Shown: positions 1 to 5,690, counted from the first letter of the stretch. The stretch is DNA of 12,940 nt from Candidatus Woesearchaeota archaeon (GCA_007116645.1 SKIA01000082.1:1-12940); one strand, 5' to 3'. The notes: generated from the letters alone by a model not told the origin. A program made the numbers and translations.

Positions 1-40
1 AGGGTTGCGTATTCCATGAGTGGGTGTTGCACTCCAATCA

Positions 41-48
41 ATATAAAT
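41..48 (+). promoter_or_regulatory. TATA-like box for the nitroreductase gene
   Basis: ATATAAAT resembles an archaeal TATA box. Transcription would start about 26 nt downstream, near position 71, giving a leader of about 29 nt. A GAGGTG Shine-Dalgarno at 81-86 lies in that leader, 13 nt before the ATG at 100. The arrangement supports the start at 100 over the in-frame ATG at 16, which lies upstream of the box. Confidence 0.45.
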
Positions 49-99
49 GGTGTGCTTGGACCGAATGGTTTTTTAAGCATGAGGTGTGATAGTGGCTGT

Positions 100-804
100 A
101 TGGACAACTTTTTGGACCTTGCTCGCAATCGTCGCTCGCGAAGAGATTTTTCTTCTCGCCCTGTTGAGTTTGAAAAAGTAATTGAGGTTGTAAGAGCTGC
201 TACCTATGCTCCTAACGTTGGTGATATGCAGCCGTGGCACTTTATTGTTGTCTCAGATTCTGCTATTAAAGACGCGGTTTGTGATCATTGTCCTCATCAG
301 TCTTGGATGCAAAACGCTCCTGTATTGATTGTTGCGTGCGGTAGCATTGGGAAGGTGCAGGATTTTTATGATCAGCTCGCTGACCGATGGCTTACGCAAA
401 CTGTGGCTGCTGCTGTGCAGAACGCGTTGCTGGCTGCTGAAGAAATTGGCCTTGGTGCGTGCTGGGTGTCGTCGTTTGATGAGATTAATCTGCGTGACTT
501 ACTAAAGATTCCTGATGGACACCGCCCTGAGGTGGTTATTGCTCTTGGATATAGTTCTGAGATGCCGCGCGATAAGGTGTTGTTGCCACTTGACCAAGTG
601 ATCTATTTGAATTCCTTTGGTGGAAAAGTTACTGAGATGGCCGCCGTGCTTCGCGACTGGGGAGAGCACTTTCGTGGTAAGAAGGACTCGTTTGTTGCAT
701 CTCAACAAGCGCAACGAGTTGATGAGGGTGAGAAAAAGTCGTTTTCGGATCATGCGCAGTCGTTTTTTAAGAAGGCAAAGAAACCTTTCGATAAGAAGGA
801 GTAA
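100..804 (+). CDS. Nitroreductase-family FMN-dependent oxidoreductase
   Basis: This 234-residue protein belongs to the nitroreductase family, whose members bind FMN and reduce nitro compounds, quinones or flavins with NAD(P)H. The N-terminal RRSRRDF (residues 11-17) is the usual Arg-rich FMN-phosphate-binding segment. It is followed by the conserved APNVGDMQPWHFIVV stretch and by the later ALLAAEEIGLGACWVSSFD and PEVVIALGY blocks. The family core ends near residue 180. About 50 residues follow, rich in Lys, Ser and Gln and ending in FFKKAKKPFDKKE, which is unlike the usual family C terminus. In-frame ATGs exist at 16 and 79. I chose 100 because the family core begins just after it and GAGGTG lies 13 nt upstream. 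The next gene follows after 32 nt but seems to have its own promoter. The substrate cannot be told from sequence. Confidence 0.88.
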   Translation: MDNFLDLARNRRSRRDFSSRPVEFEKVIEVVRAATYAPNVGDMQPWHFIVVSDSAIKDAVCDHCPHQSWMQNAPVLIVACGSIGKVQDFYDQLADRWLTQTVAAAVQNALLAAEEIGLGACWVSSFDEINLRDLLKIPDGHRPEVVIALGYSSEMPRDKVLLPLDQVIYLNSFGGKVTEMAAVLRDWGEHFRGKKDSFVASQQAQRVDEGEKKSFSDHAQSFFKKAKKPFDKKE

Positions 805-808
805 ACGC

Positions 809-816
809 TTTTATAG
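809..816 (+). promoter_or_regulatory. TATA-like box, leaderless promoter of the XPD gene
   Basis: TTTTATAG is centred about 25 nt before the ATG at 837, in the 32-nt gap after the nitroreductase stop. At that spacing transcription would begin at or beside the start codon, giving a leaderless mRNA. No Shine-Dalgarno is seen before 837, which fits. Confidence 0.5.
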
Positions 817-836
817 CACGGGCCGCTGCTGGTTGT

Positions 837-2747
837 ATGTTAAATCCTGAGCGCAAGAAACAGTTGTTGTTTCCGCATGATGCTGTGCGCCCGATTCAGG
901 ATGAACTCGTCTTATCTGTTGAGCGCGCTCTTGAGAAAAAAAAGCATTTGATTGTCCACGCTCCTACTGGTCTTGGAAAGACTGCGGCAACGATCGGTCC
1001 TGCTTTGTCCTTTGCGCTAAAAAACGATTTGACTGTGTTCTTTTTGACCTCTCGGCACACGCAGCACCGCATCGCCCTGCAAACAGTTAAGGATATTGAG
1101 ACTCGCTATGATATTACTGTTCCTGTGGCTAATCTTGTTGGTAAGAAGTGGATGTGTTTGCAGCCGGGCGTTGATAAGTTGTATTCTGGGGAGTTTATGG
1201 AGTACTGCCGTAAGTTGCGTGATGACAAGAAGTGTTCGTATTATGAAAACCTAAAATCAAATAATTCATTATCTTTTGATGCAAAGCTCGCAGTTGAGGA
1301 GGCGTTAAAGACGCCTGATTCTCGAAAACTCAAAATTATTGGTCAAGAGCGCGGCGTGTGTCCGTATGAGATCGGAGTGCTTGCTGCGCAGAAGGCTCGC
1401 GTGATTGTTACTGATTATTTTTATTTGTTTAACCCTGCGATTCGTGACGTGTTCTTGTCTAAGATTGGAAAGGACTTGGAGTCATCTATCATTATTGTTG
1501 ACGAAGCGCATAACTTACCTGACCGTATTAAGGACTTGGCGTCAGAGCGTATCTCGGTGAACGTGTTAGAGCGCGCACAGCAAGAGGCTGAGAAGTTTGA
1601 GTACGAGCTTCCTGTCGTTGGCGAATTATTGTCTTCTCTGCAATCCTTTTCTTCTTCTGTTGATGATGATAACGAAGCGTACATTGAACGCTCGCAACTG
1701 CTTTCTCGCCTGTCAGAGATTGATGGCGAACGTCTGTTAAAGATTGCTGACGCTGTTCGCGAGGAGCAACAACGCTCATACATTGGTTCTGTTGGTTCGT
1801 TCTTGCTTGCCTGGCAGGGTTCTGATGAGGGCTTTTCTCGTATCTTAACGCGTCAAGATAATAATGTGGTGTTGTCCTATCGTTGCCTTGATCCGGGCGT
1901 GGTAGCAAGCCCTGTGGTTCGCGGCTCATACAACACTATCTTCATGTCTGGAACGCTTTCTCCGACGGTGATGTATGCTGAATTACTGGATATCCCTTTG
2001 AATTCTGAAGATTACACCTTCAAGAGTCCGTTTCCTGACACGAATCGCTTGTCGCTGATTGTTCCGCAGACCACGACAAAGTATCAGGCTCGCGGCGAAG
2101 AGATGTTTTTGCAACAAGCAAAACTGCTTGCGAAAGGTATTGATGTCGTTCCGGGCAATAGCATTGTCTTCTTTCCTTCGTATTATTTGCGTGACAAGGT
2201 CGGGTCTCACTTGCAGTCTATAACGAAGAAAACGGTGTTTTTTGAAGAACGAGGCATGGGAAAGTCTGAGCGCGAGGAATTGTTATTGCGTTTTGACTCC
2301 TATAAAAATACTGGAGCAGTCATTCTTGGAGTGATGTCTGGCTCGTTTGCTGAAGGTGTTGACTTCAAAGGAGACATGCTTAAAGCAGTCTTTGTTGTTG
2401 GCTTGCCTCTTGCTCGTCCTGATAAGGAAACTCAAGCGCTCATTAAGTATTATGATGAAAAGTTTTCTCGTGGATGGGATTATGGTTATGTCTTTCCTGC
2501 ATTCAATAAGATTTTGCAGTCTGCTGGGCGTGCGATTCGTTCTGAAACTGATCGGGGCGCGTTAGTGTTTATTGATGAGCGCTATGCATGGCGCAATTAT
2601 CAGCGTTGTTTTCCTCCTGACTGGGATTTGCGTATGTCTGTTGAGCCTGAGCAAGAAATTGCGCAGTTTTTTGGTGTTACTCCGCCTCCAAAAGAGACTA
2701 AAGAGCCTGTTAAGAACGACTGGTTTGATAGCGCTGATTCGTTTTGA
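837..2747 (+). CDS. xpd: XPD/Rad3-family iron-sulfur DNA helicase
   Basis: This 636-residue superfamily 2 helicase is of the XPD/Rad3/DinG type, an ATP-driven 5'-3' DNA unwinding enzyme used in repair. Visible in order are a Q-motif-like FPHDAVRPIQ (12-21), Walker A APTGLGKT (42-49, Lys48), four cysteines placed as in the XPD 4Fe-4S domain (C107, C124, C133, C175), the Walker B DEAH box (222-225), MSGTLSP in the second half, GSFAEGVDFKGD as motif V, and QSAGRAIR (561-568) as motif VI. All core motifs are intact, so it should be active. Length is normal for archaeal XPD. The last 38 nt overlap the 3' end of the convergent kinase-like gene. Codons end in T far more often than in the genes right of 3400. 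DinG is the main alternative, but the archaeal context favours XPD. Confidence 0.93.
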   Translation: MLNPERKKQLLFPHDAVRPIQDELVLSVERALEKKKHLIVHAPTGLGKTAATIGPALSFALKNDLTVFFLTSRHTQHRIALQTVKDIETRYDITVPVANLVGKKWMCLQPGVDKLYSGEFMEYCRKLRDDKKCSYYENLKSNNSLSFDAKLAVEEALKTPDSRKLKIIGQERGVCPYEIGVLAAQKARVIVTDYFYLFNPAIRDVFLSKIGKDLESSIIIVDEAHNLPDRIKDLASERISVNVLERAQQEAEKFEYELPVVGELLSSLQSFSSSVDDDNEAYIERSQLLSRLSEIDGERLLKIADAVREEQQRSYIGSVGSFLLAWQGSDEGFSRILTRQDNNVVLSYRCLDPGVVASPVVRGSYNTIFMSGTLSPTVMYAELLDIPLNSEDYTFKSPFPDTNRLSLIVPQTTTKYQARGEEMFLQQAKLLAKGIDVVPGNSIVFFPSYYLRDKVGSHLQSITKKTVFFEERGMGKSEREELLLRFDSYKNTGAVILGVMSGSFAEGVDFKGDMLKAVFVVGLPLARPDKETQALIKYYDEKFSRGWDYGYVFPAFNKILQSAGRAIRSETDRGALVFIDERYAWRNYQRCFPPDWDLRMSVEPEQEIAQFFGVTPPPKETKEPVKNDWFDSADSF

Positions 2748-3249
2748 GCATTTCCTCAGTGTAAGCTGCCACTATGCCCCATGGGTTTTCTCTCCATAAC
2801 TCTGCGTCTACAAAGTGTACTCTTTTTGTGCTCGGGTTCCAAAGTAGGTTTTCTGGATTATCATCGTATGGTCTTAGACCGTGGTTGTGGGCGAGTGCGA
2901 GTGCATCGTTTGCTTGTCTGAGGACTTCAGTGATATCCTTGCTTGGAATGGCTATCACGTTGTCAATTCGGTCCATAATGAGCGCGGGTTGTCTTGATTG
3001 CACATAATTTGGTAGATCTGGAGATAAAGGCACGCTGATGTGGTGTATGCCGTATGGTTGGGGAAAGGGAAGTCCTATGTCGTGCAATCGTGCTTGCATA
3101 TCTGCTTCTTGTTCTAGGCTGCTCGAAATTCCTGGTAGTCCCCTGAAATGGCCTTTTCGCATCGCGTTTGGATCTTTGATTTTTGCGACTTTTCCTGAGT
3201 TTAAGAAGATGATTGCACTCTGTGTGTGTGGGTTTACTTGCATGCGCAT
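2710..3249 (-). CDS. Minimal protein-kinase-like fold protein
   Basis: The 179-residue product looks like a very small protein-kinase-like phosphotransferase. SGKVAKIKDP (18-27) resembles the beta3 strand with its ATP-anchoring Lys (Lys23). SSLEQEADMQARL offers the helix-C Glu (Glu46 or Glu48), and PALIMDRID (88-96) resembles the hinge. RPYDDNPENLLW (126-137) resembles a catalytic loop (Asp129 or Asp130, Asn134), and VHFVDAE (144-150) matches a DFG-like Asp (Asp148). The C lobe stops about 30 residues later, so the helical part of a normal kinase is missing. This recalls RIO, Bud32 and aminoglycoside or lipopolysaccharide kinases, but I cannot assign a subfamily or substrate. A TATA-like box at 3271-3277 suggests a leaderless transcript from the ATG at 3249; Met3 is an alternative start. 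The gene converges on and overlaps the XPD gene by 38 nt. Confidence 0.72.
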   Translation of the reverse strand: MRMQVNPHTQSAIIFLNSGKVAKIKDPNAMRKGHFRGLPGISSSLEQEADMQARLHDIGLPFPQPYGIHHISVPLSPDLPNYVQSRQPALIMDRIDNVIAIPSKDITEVLRQANDALALAHNHGLRPYDDNPENLLWNPSTKRVHFVDAELWRENPWGIVAAYTEEMLKTNQRYQTSRS

Positions 3250-3270
3250 ACCAAGCAGATTATTGCGGTG

Positions 3271-3277
3271 TTTTTAT
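3271..3277 (-). promoter_or_regulatory. TATA-like box for the kinase-like gene
   Basis: ATAAAAA, read on the minus strand, is centred about 25 nt before the start codon ending at 3249. This matches the spacing seen at several other genes here and predicts a leaderless message. Confidence 0.42.
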
Positions 3278-3300
3278 GTTTCGTCACAAAATTAATTCTT

Positions 3301-3312
3301 TTCTATATAGAA
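3301..3312. repeat. AT-rich palindrome between divergent genes
   Basis: TTCTATATAGAA is a perfect 12-bp palindrome in the 159-bp gap between the kinase-like gene and the divergent winged-helix gene. It could be a dimeric regulator site or a bidirectional TATA element. It shares the TTC...GAA ends of the palindrome at 7893-7908, also between divergent genes. Confidence 0.4.
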
Positions 3313-3319
3313 TTTGATA

Positions 3320-3338
3320 TTTTCGGCATTAACGAAAA
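3320..3338. repeat. Short inverted repeat in the divergent intergenic region
   Basis: TTTTCG and CGAAAA (3320-3325 and 3333-3338) form a 6-bp inverted repeat with a 7-nt centre. It lies upstream of both promoters in this gap and could be an operator, perhaps for the adjacent winged-helix protein. That link is inference only. Confidence 0.3.
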
Positions 3339-3377
3339 CCCTACACCAGTATAGAAAATACCACATTAATCGCTATA

Positions 3378-3385
3378 TTTATATA
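3378..3385 (+). promoter_or_regulatory. TATA box, leaderless promoter of the winged-helix gene
   Basis: TTTATATA is a near-ideal archaeal TATA box, centred about 27 nt before the ATG at 3409. An ATG at 3402 is in another frame. The spacing predicts transcription starting at the start codon. Confidence 0.6.
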
Positions 3386-3408
3386 CTAGTAACGTCATTG
3401 TATGGATT

Positions 3409-3825
3409 ATGGTCATCCTCTTCGATCAATTCAACATGCCGGACAATGTGTACGAGCTCATCTTCGCTACGTCACAACAAGTCATCGTGGCAAAACTCTT
3501 GATTGAAGAGATCAAACAAAACGACGGAGAAATAGGAAAAACGGAAATGAGCATGTTCGCAACCGCACTCCACGACGGAGTCGAGATTGAGAGCGCAAAA
3601 GACTTTCCCGTGCCTATCAAGAAAAAAGAAAAAATCTCCTACAACAAGCGGCAGTTTTACGACCGCATCCTCACCCCTATGAAAACCATGGGGATGATTC
3701 AGTACGACATGTATAAAAAAACGTACAAAATCTCAGAGCAGTTCAACAAGAACCTCATGAAAGTAGGACTCATGTGGCTGCAAGAAATCAGAAAACCCCC
3801 TTTCCCCTTCAAAATAGAAAAGTAA
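3409..3825 (+). CDS. Small winged-helix-like protein, possible regulator
   Basis: The 138-residue product is not one I recognise by family name. The N-terminal half (about 13-55) is helical. The C-terminal half reads like a winged helix: SYNKRQFYDRILTPM (a recognition-helix-like stretch), then KTMGMIQYD and KKTYKISEQF, a hairpin wing of the pattern seen in archaeal helix-turn-helix proteins, then a closing helix (NKNLMKVGLMWLQEI). DNA binding is inferred from this pattern only. The start at 3409 is supported by the TATA box at 3378-3385; Met10 is a possible internal start. Codons end mainly in C or A, in sharp contrast with the T-ending codons of the XPD gene. Inverted repeats lie on both sides of the gene. 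Confidence 0.68.
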   Translation: MVILFDQFNMPDNVYELIFATSQQVIVAKLLIEEIKQNDGEIGKTEMSMFATALHDGVEIESAKDFPVPIKKKEKISYNKRQFYDRILTPMKTMGMIQYDMYKKTYKISEQFNKNLMKVGLMWLQEIRKPPFPFKIEK

Positions 3826-3876
3826 GGGCTGGCAAAGCACACGCATTGACCAGTCGATAGTCGGCGCAGGATAACA

Positions 3877-4008
3877 TCACCCTCAAAGCTCTGGGCGCGT
3901 TTCTCTCCACTCGCTCTCTCCACTCCACAAAGAACGTACCCAGAGCCTTCTTCCTACTTCCTCGATCCCCCTTGGGAATGAGGTGAGCTGGGACCCTTAC
4001 GGGTCCCA
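3877..4008. ncRNA. Candidate structured RNA or DNA element, strand uncertain
   Basis: No convincing ORF fills this stretch, but nested complementarity is obvious. TCACCCTC (3877-3884) pairs with GAGGTGA (3980-3986), with one bulged C. Inside it GCTCTGGG (3888-3895) pairs with CCCAGAGC (3939-3946); across one mismatch the stem continues as GCGTT (3897-3901) with AACGT (3933-3937), 13 bp in all including one G-U. A hairpin at 3989-4008 follows directly. Two coaxial stems plus a terminal hairpin look more like a folded RNA than chance. I searched for hallmark motifs of RNase P RNA, SRP RNA, 5S RNA and tRNA on both strands and did not recognise any. The RNA type and coding strand are unknown. Confidence 0.35.
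3989..4008. repeat. Strong 8-bp hairpin with TTAC loop
   Basis: TGGGACCC and GGGTCCCA are perfectly complementary around a 4-nt TTAC loop. AATTATATT follows at once; on the plus strand that could be a TATA box with a start near 4038. The hairpin could be the 3' end of the structured element to its left or a transcription boundary. Confidence 0.55.
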
Positions 4009-4017
4009 ATTATATTC

Positions 4018-4127
4018 CTGCTGTTTCTGTGGATGCGGTCGCCTATGAAGTAACAACCATTCTAATAGTAACCCAACCCACCCCCCTCTCTCCCCCCAAA
4101 ACTGTACCACGTGTACAGAAACAGCAG
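4018..4127. repeat. Perfect 13-bp inverted repeat with a 84-nt C-rich loop
   Basis: CTGCTGTTTCTGT (4018-4030) is perfectly complementary to ACAGAAACAGCAG (4115-4127). The loop holds the C-tract block at 4072-4097. The right arm overlaps an alternative hairpin, CTGTAC (4102-4107) with GTACAG (4113-4118), so two folds compete. Such switching would suit a regulatory RNA, but a DNA-level role is equally possible. Confidence 0.55.
4072..4097 (-). other. G-quadruplex motif
   Basis: The minus strand carries four G-tracts (6, 6, 3 and 3 G) separated by loops of 5, 1 and 2 nt, which meets the usual rule for an intramolecular G-quadruplex. The plus strand has the matching C-tracts, so an i-motif is possible. 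The motif lies within the loop of the 13-bp inverted repeat. Confidence 0.5.
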
Positions 4128-4138
4128 TCCTATTCCTT

Positions 4139-4181
4139 GCTTGCACATACAGTGACCGTTCATAGTAACAATCGTGCAAGC
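4139..4181. repeat. 8-bp inverted repeat
   Basis: GCTTGCAC (4139-4146) is perfectly complementary to GTGCAAGC (4174-4181) across a 27-nt loop that includes one ATAGTAAC copy. It is the fourth of the inverted repeats filling the gene-free interval 3826-4237. Confidence 0.45.
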
Positions 4182-4202
4182 CTCACATCCATCACACACT
4201 TC

Positions 4203-4224
4203 CCTGCCCAGGAAACTGGGCAGG
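4203..4224 (+). repeat. 9-bp hairpin capped by a GAAA tetraloop
   Basis: CCTGCCCAG and CTGGGCAGG form a perfect 9-bp stem around GAAA, a GNRA tetraloop, a hallmark of stable RNA. It ends 13 nt before the ATG at 4238 and takes the place where a TATA box would be expected. It therefore probably belongs to a transcript running in from upstream, as a 5' UTR element or the end of an RNA. Confidence 0.55.
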
Positions 4225-4237
4225 CCTATTCACTCTC

Positions 4238-4507
4238 ATGACAGCTACACGTATAGTAACACATTGCTTAGCAGTGTGGAATTCACACACAGGAGCTCTT
4301 TGTCAAGACGACAAAGACTTCTTTGACGAACACGTTACTCGCTATAAGGAGACCGATGAGTTCGTCGCCGCTCTAGAGCTCGTGAAATCACGACTAGAGC
4401 GCGACGGCCTCTCTTCACATCAAGCCTTTGAGCGAGCGTATCAACTCGTAACTCCCTACGCAAAATTCTGGGGACAAGAGCTTCCTCAACTCGTACTTGT
4501 GGAGTAA
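4238..4507 (+). CDS. Small hypothetical protein
   Basis: This 89-residue protein has no family I recognise. It is mostly helical with charged surfaces (DDKDFFDEHVTRYKETDEFVAALELVKSRLERDG), has two cysteines, and has no membrane segment or signal peptide. Met1 is its only methionine, so start choice is limited; a GTG at 4274 is the main alternative. No TATA box or Shine-Dalgarno is visible before 4238. The GAAA hairpin sits just upstream and an ATAGTAAC copy lies in codons 6-8, so the true N terminus is uncertain. Codon use is similar to that of the downstream genes, supporting real coding. The HhH gene follows after 48 nt with its own promoter-like sequence and ribosome site. Confidence 0.55.
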   Translation: MTATRIVTHCLAVWNSHTGALCQDDKDFFDEHVTRYKETDEFVAALELVKSRLERDGLSSHQAFERAYQLVTPYAKFWGQELPQLVLVE

Positions 4508-4509
4508 AC

Positions 4510-4550
4510 CTTTAAGTAGGAGTAATTTTAGATAATAACTAAAAGAGGTG
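4510..4550 (+). promoter_or_regulatory. Promoter and ribosome-binding site of the HhH/H1-like gene
   Basis: CTTTAAG (4510-4516) is a TATA-like box in the 48-nt gap; a start near 4540 would give a short leader. GAGGTG (4545-4550), complementary to the archaeal 16S 3' end, lies 5 nt before the ATG at 4556 and fixes that start. This is the clearest Shine-Dalgarno in the window. Confidence 0.5.
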
Positions 4551-4555
4551 GGTAG

Positions 4556-5248
4556 ATGACTGATACACTCAAAGCAATTCCTGGCGTGGGCCCTGCTCGC
4601 GCTAACAAATTATCCAAAGCAGGCTATTCAATAAAACAACTTGCTCGCGCAAAGCCAGCAACCGTAGCAAAGAAAGCTAACATTCCAGAAAAGATCGCTG
4701 AAAAGGCAGTTTCCGCAGCAAAAAAAGCTCCTGCGCCAAAAAAAGCTCCTAAAAAGACTTCTTCGAAAAAAGTAGCAAAGAAAAAGACTAGCAAAAAGTC
4801 TACTCCTAAGAAGGCGGCTAAAAAAGTAGTCAAAAAGAAAGCTACTGCAAAGAAAGTTGCAAAGAAATCTGCTCCTAAAAAAGCTCCTAAAAAGACTTCT
4901 ACCAAAAAAGCACCTAAGAAAAAAGCTTCACCACAGAGTGTGCACCCATCAGGAAAAAACACTGACGAGCGTGTGCACCTCCTTGAAAAAACTATTTCTG
5001 AATTAACAAACACTGTTCACAAGCTTGAGTCGCGCATAAAGCGTCAACAACAAGACTTACAAGACGCACAACATCAACTTGAATACTTGTCGTGGGACGC
5101 TCTTCCTCGCGTTGTGCACGAGCTTGCATGGTATATTAGAACGCACCTTGATTCGTGGTCAGAAGAAAAAATCTTTGATTGGCTAAAAGACCACGGACAC
5201 GAAGAACGACATATCAGACACGCTTTGAGCATTGCTCGCGGAGCGTAA
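4556..5248 (+). CDS. HhH, histone-H1-like basic tail and coiled-coil protein
   Basis: The 230-residue protein has four parts. Residues 8-57 form a helix-hairpin-helix domain (IPGVGPARANKLSKAGY...), very like the N-terminal DNA-binding domain of RadA. Residues 48-126 are a low-complexity Lys/Ala/Pro/Ser/Thr stretch with repeated KKAPKK and TSSKK/TSTKK units, like histone H1 tails and bacterial H1-like proteins. Residues 137-182 are a charged heptad-like helix, probably a dimerising coiled coil. Residues 183-230 (from LSWDALPRVVHELAWYIR) form a small helical domain resembling the EEKI..WL..HGH.E..I..AL three-helix motif. It probably binds DNA non-specifically through the HhH and tail; an architectural or repair role is inferred. 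The HIT gene follows after 31 nt and may share its transcript. No RecA ATPase core is present. Confidence 0.75.
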   Translation: MTDTLKAIPGVGPARANKLSKAGYSIKQLARAKPATVAKKANIPEKIAEKAVSAAKKAPAPKKAPKKTSSKKVAKKKTSKKSTPKKAAKKVVKKKATAKKVAKKSAPKKAPKKTSTKKAPKKKASPQSVHPSGKNTDERVHLLEKTISELTNTVHKLESRIKRQQQDLQDAQHQLEYLSWDALPRVVHELAWYIRTHLDSWSEEKIFDWLKDHGHEERHIRHALSIARGA

Positions 5249-5279
5249 GAGTTATCAACACTAACTCCTTTATACTGTC

Positions 5280-5690
5280 ATGACGCTTTTTACTAAGATT
5301 ATTGAGGGAGACATCCCTGCGGTGCGTGTATACGAAGACGAGCACGTGATTGCAATTCTTGATATCGCCCCGATCAGACCAGGACACACACTAGTGATTC
5401 CTAAAAACCCTTGTCAAACACTTGCTGAACTACCATTCACGGACGCAACACACGTGTTTAGCGTTGTGCGAAAACTAACGGCTGCTCTCAAAGAAAGTCT
5501 TGATGCCGATGCAGTTACTGTATTGCTGCGCGACGGAGAAGCGGCCGGACAAGAAGTGCCTCACTTGCACGTTCACTTAATTCCACGAAATGAAGGTGAC
5601 GGTCTTGGTCCTGGATTTGGCGGCAGTGGTGAGCAGGCATCACAAGAAACGCGAGAATCGGTTGCTGAGAAGATTCGCGCAGCTCTCTAA
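5280..5690 (+). CDS. HIT-family nucleotide hydrolase or transferase
   Basis: The 136-residue protein is a complete histidine triad protein. It opens with TLFTKIIEGDIPAVRVYEDE, typical of HINT-like members, and carries the full triad HLHVH (H95, H97, H99), with H97 the expected nucleophile. Family members cleave phosphoramidate or phosphoanhydride bonds in AMP-linked or dinucleotide substrates; the substrate here is unknown. A Gly-rich stretch follows the triad (GDGLGPGFGGSG). TTTATA at 5269-5274 is too close to the start to be its TATA box, so co-transcription with the HhH gene 31 nt upstream is likely. The stop overlaps the convergent HIT-like gene by 4 nt, and a run of six T (5698-5703) just after may end transcription. 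Confidence 0.9.
   Translation: MTLFTKIIEGDIPAVRVYEDEHVIAILDIAPIRPGHTLVIPKNPCQTLAELPFTDATHVFSVVRKLTAALKESLDADAVTVLLRDGEAAGQEVPHLHVHLIPRNEGDGLGPGFGGSGEQASQETRESVAEKIRAAL

Larger units (their letters stand above)
4065..4260 (+). repeat. Three copies of ATAGTAAC, spaced about 90-97 bp
   Basis: ATAGTAAC occurs at 4065-4072, 4162-4169 and 4253-4260. The last copy lies within the first codons of the small gene at 4238. A related AAGTAAC is at 4048-4054, and TAGTAAC recurs at 3387-3393, just after the winged-helix TATA box. Five related octamers in under 900 bp look non-random, but no function is known to me. Confidence 0.35.

Noticed and set aside
16..99. N-terminal extension of the nitroreductase from the ATG at 16
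   Set aside because: The extra 28 residues lie upstream of the TATA-like box and ribosome site, and the family core begins just after the ATG at 100.
1528..1929. Minus-strand ORFs inside the XPD gene
   Set aside because: They run antisense to a clearly coding helicase with all its motifs, and have no start signals or recognisable content.
3320..3338. Archaeal dif (Xer) recombination site
   Set aside because: The two arms are too short and do not form the expected 11-6-11 palindromic pattern; kept only as a generic inverted repeat.
3809..4009. 66-residue minus-strand ORF over the 3877-4008 element
   Set aside because: It overlaps the winged-helix gene's 3' end, and the nested stems explain the sequence better than coding does.
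3826..4237. RNase P RNA, SRP RNA, tRNA or 5S rRNA
   Set aside because: I looked on both strands for the conserved RNase P core, SRP helix 8 loop, T-loop and anticodon patterns and saw none; without covariance search I cannot exclude a divergent case.
4029..4241. 70-residue plus-strand ORF across the structured interval
   Set aside because: It has odd low-complexity composition, lacks a ribosome site, crosses the C-tracts and both large inverted repeats, and overlaps the next start; it looks like chance.
4700..4935. CRISPR or tandem DNA repeat
   Set aside because: The repetition is due to Lys/Ala/Pro codons in the basic tail; units are irregular and in frame, with no spacers.
4624..5013. 129-residue minus-strand ORF rich in Phe and Ala
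   Set aside because: It is the antisense shadow of the Lys-rich tail, as AAG/AAA codons read backwards give Phe and Leu.
5269..5274. TTTATA as promoter of the HIT gene
   Set aside because: It lies only about 8 nt before the ATG, too close to give a message containing the start codon.
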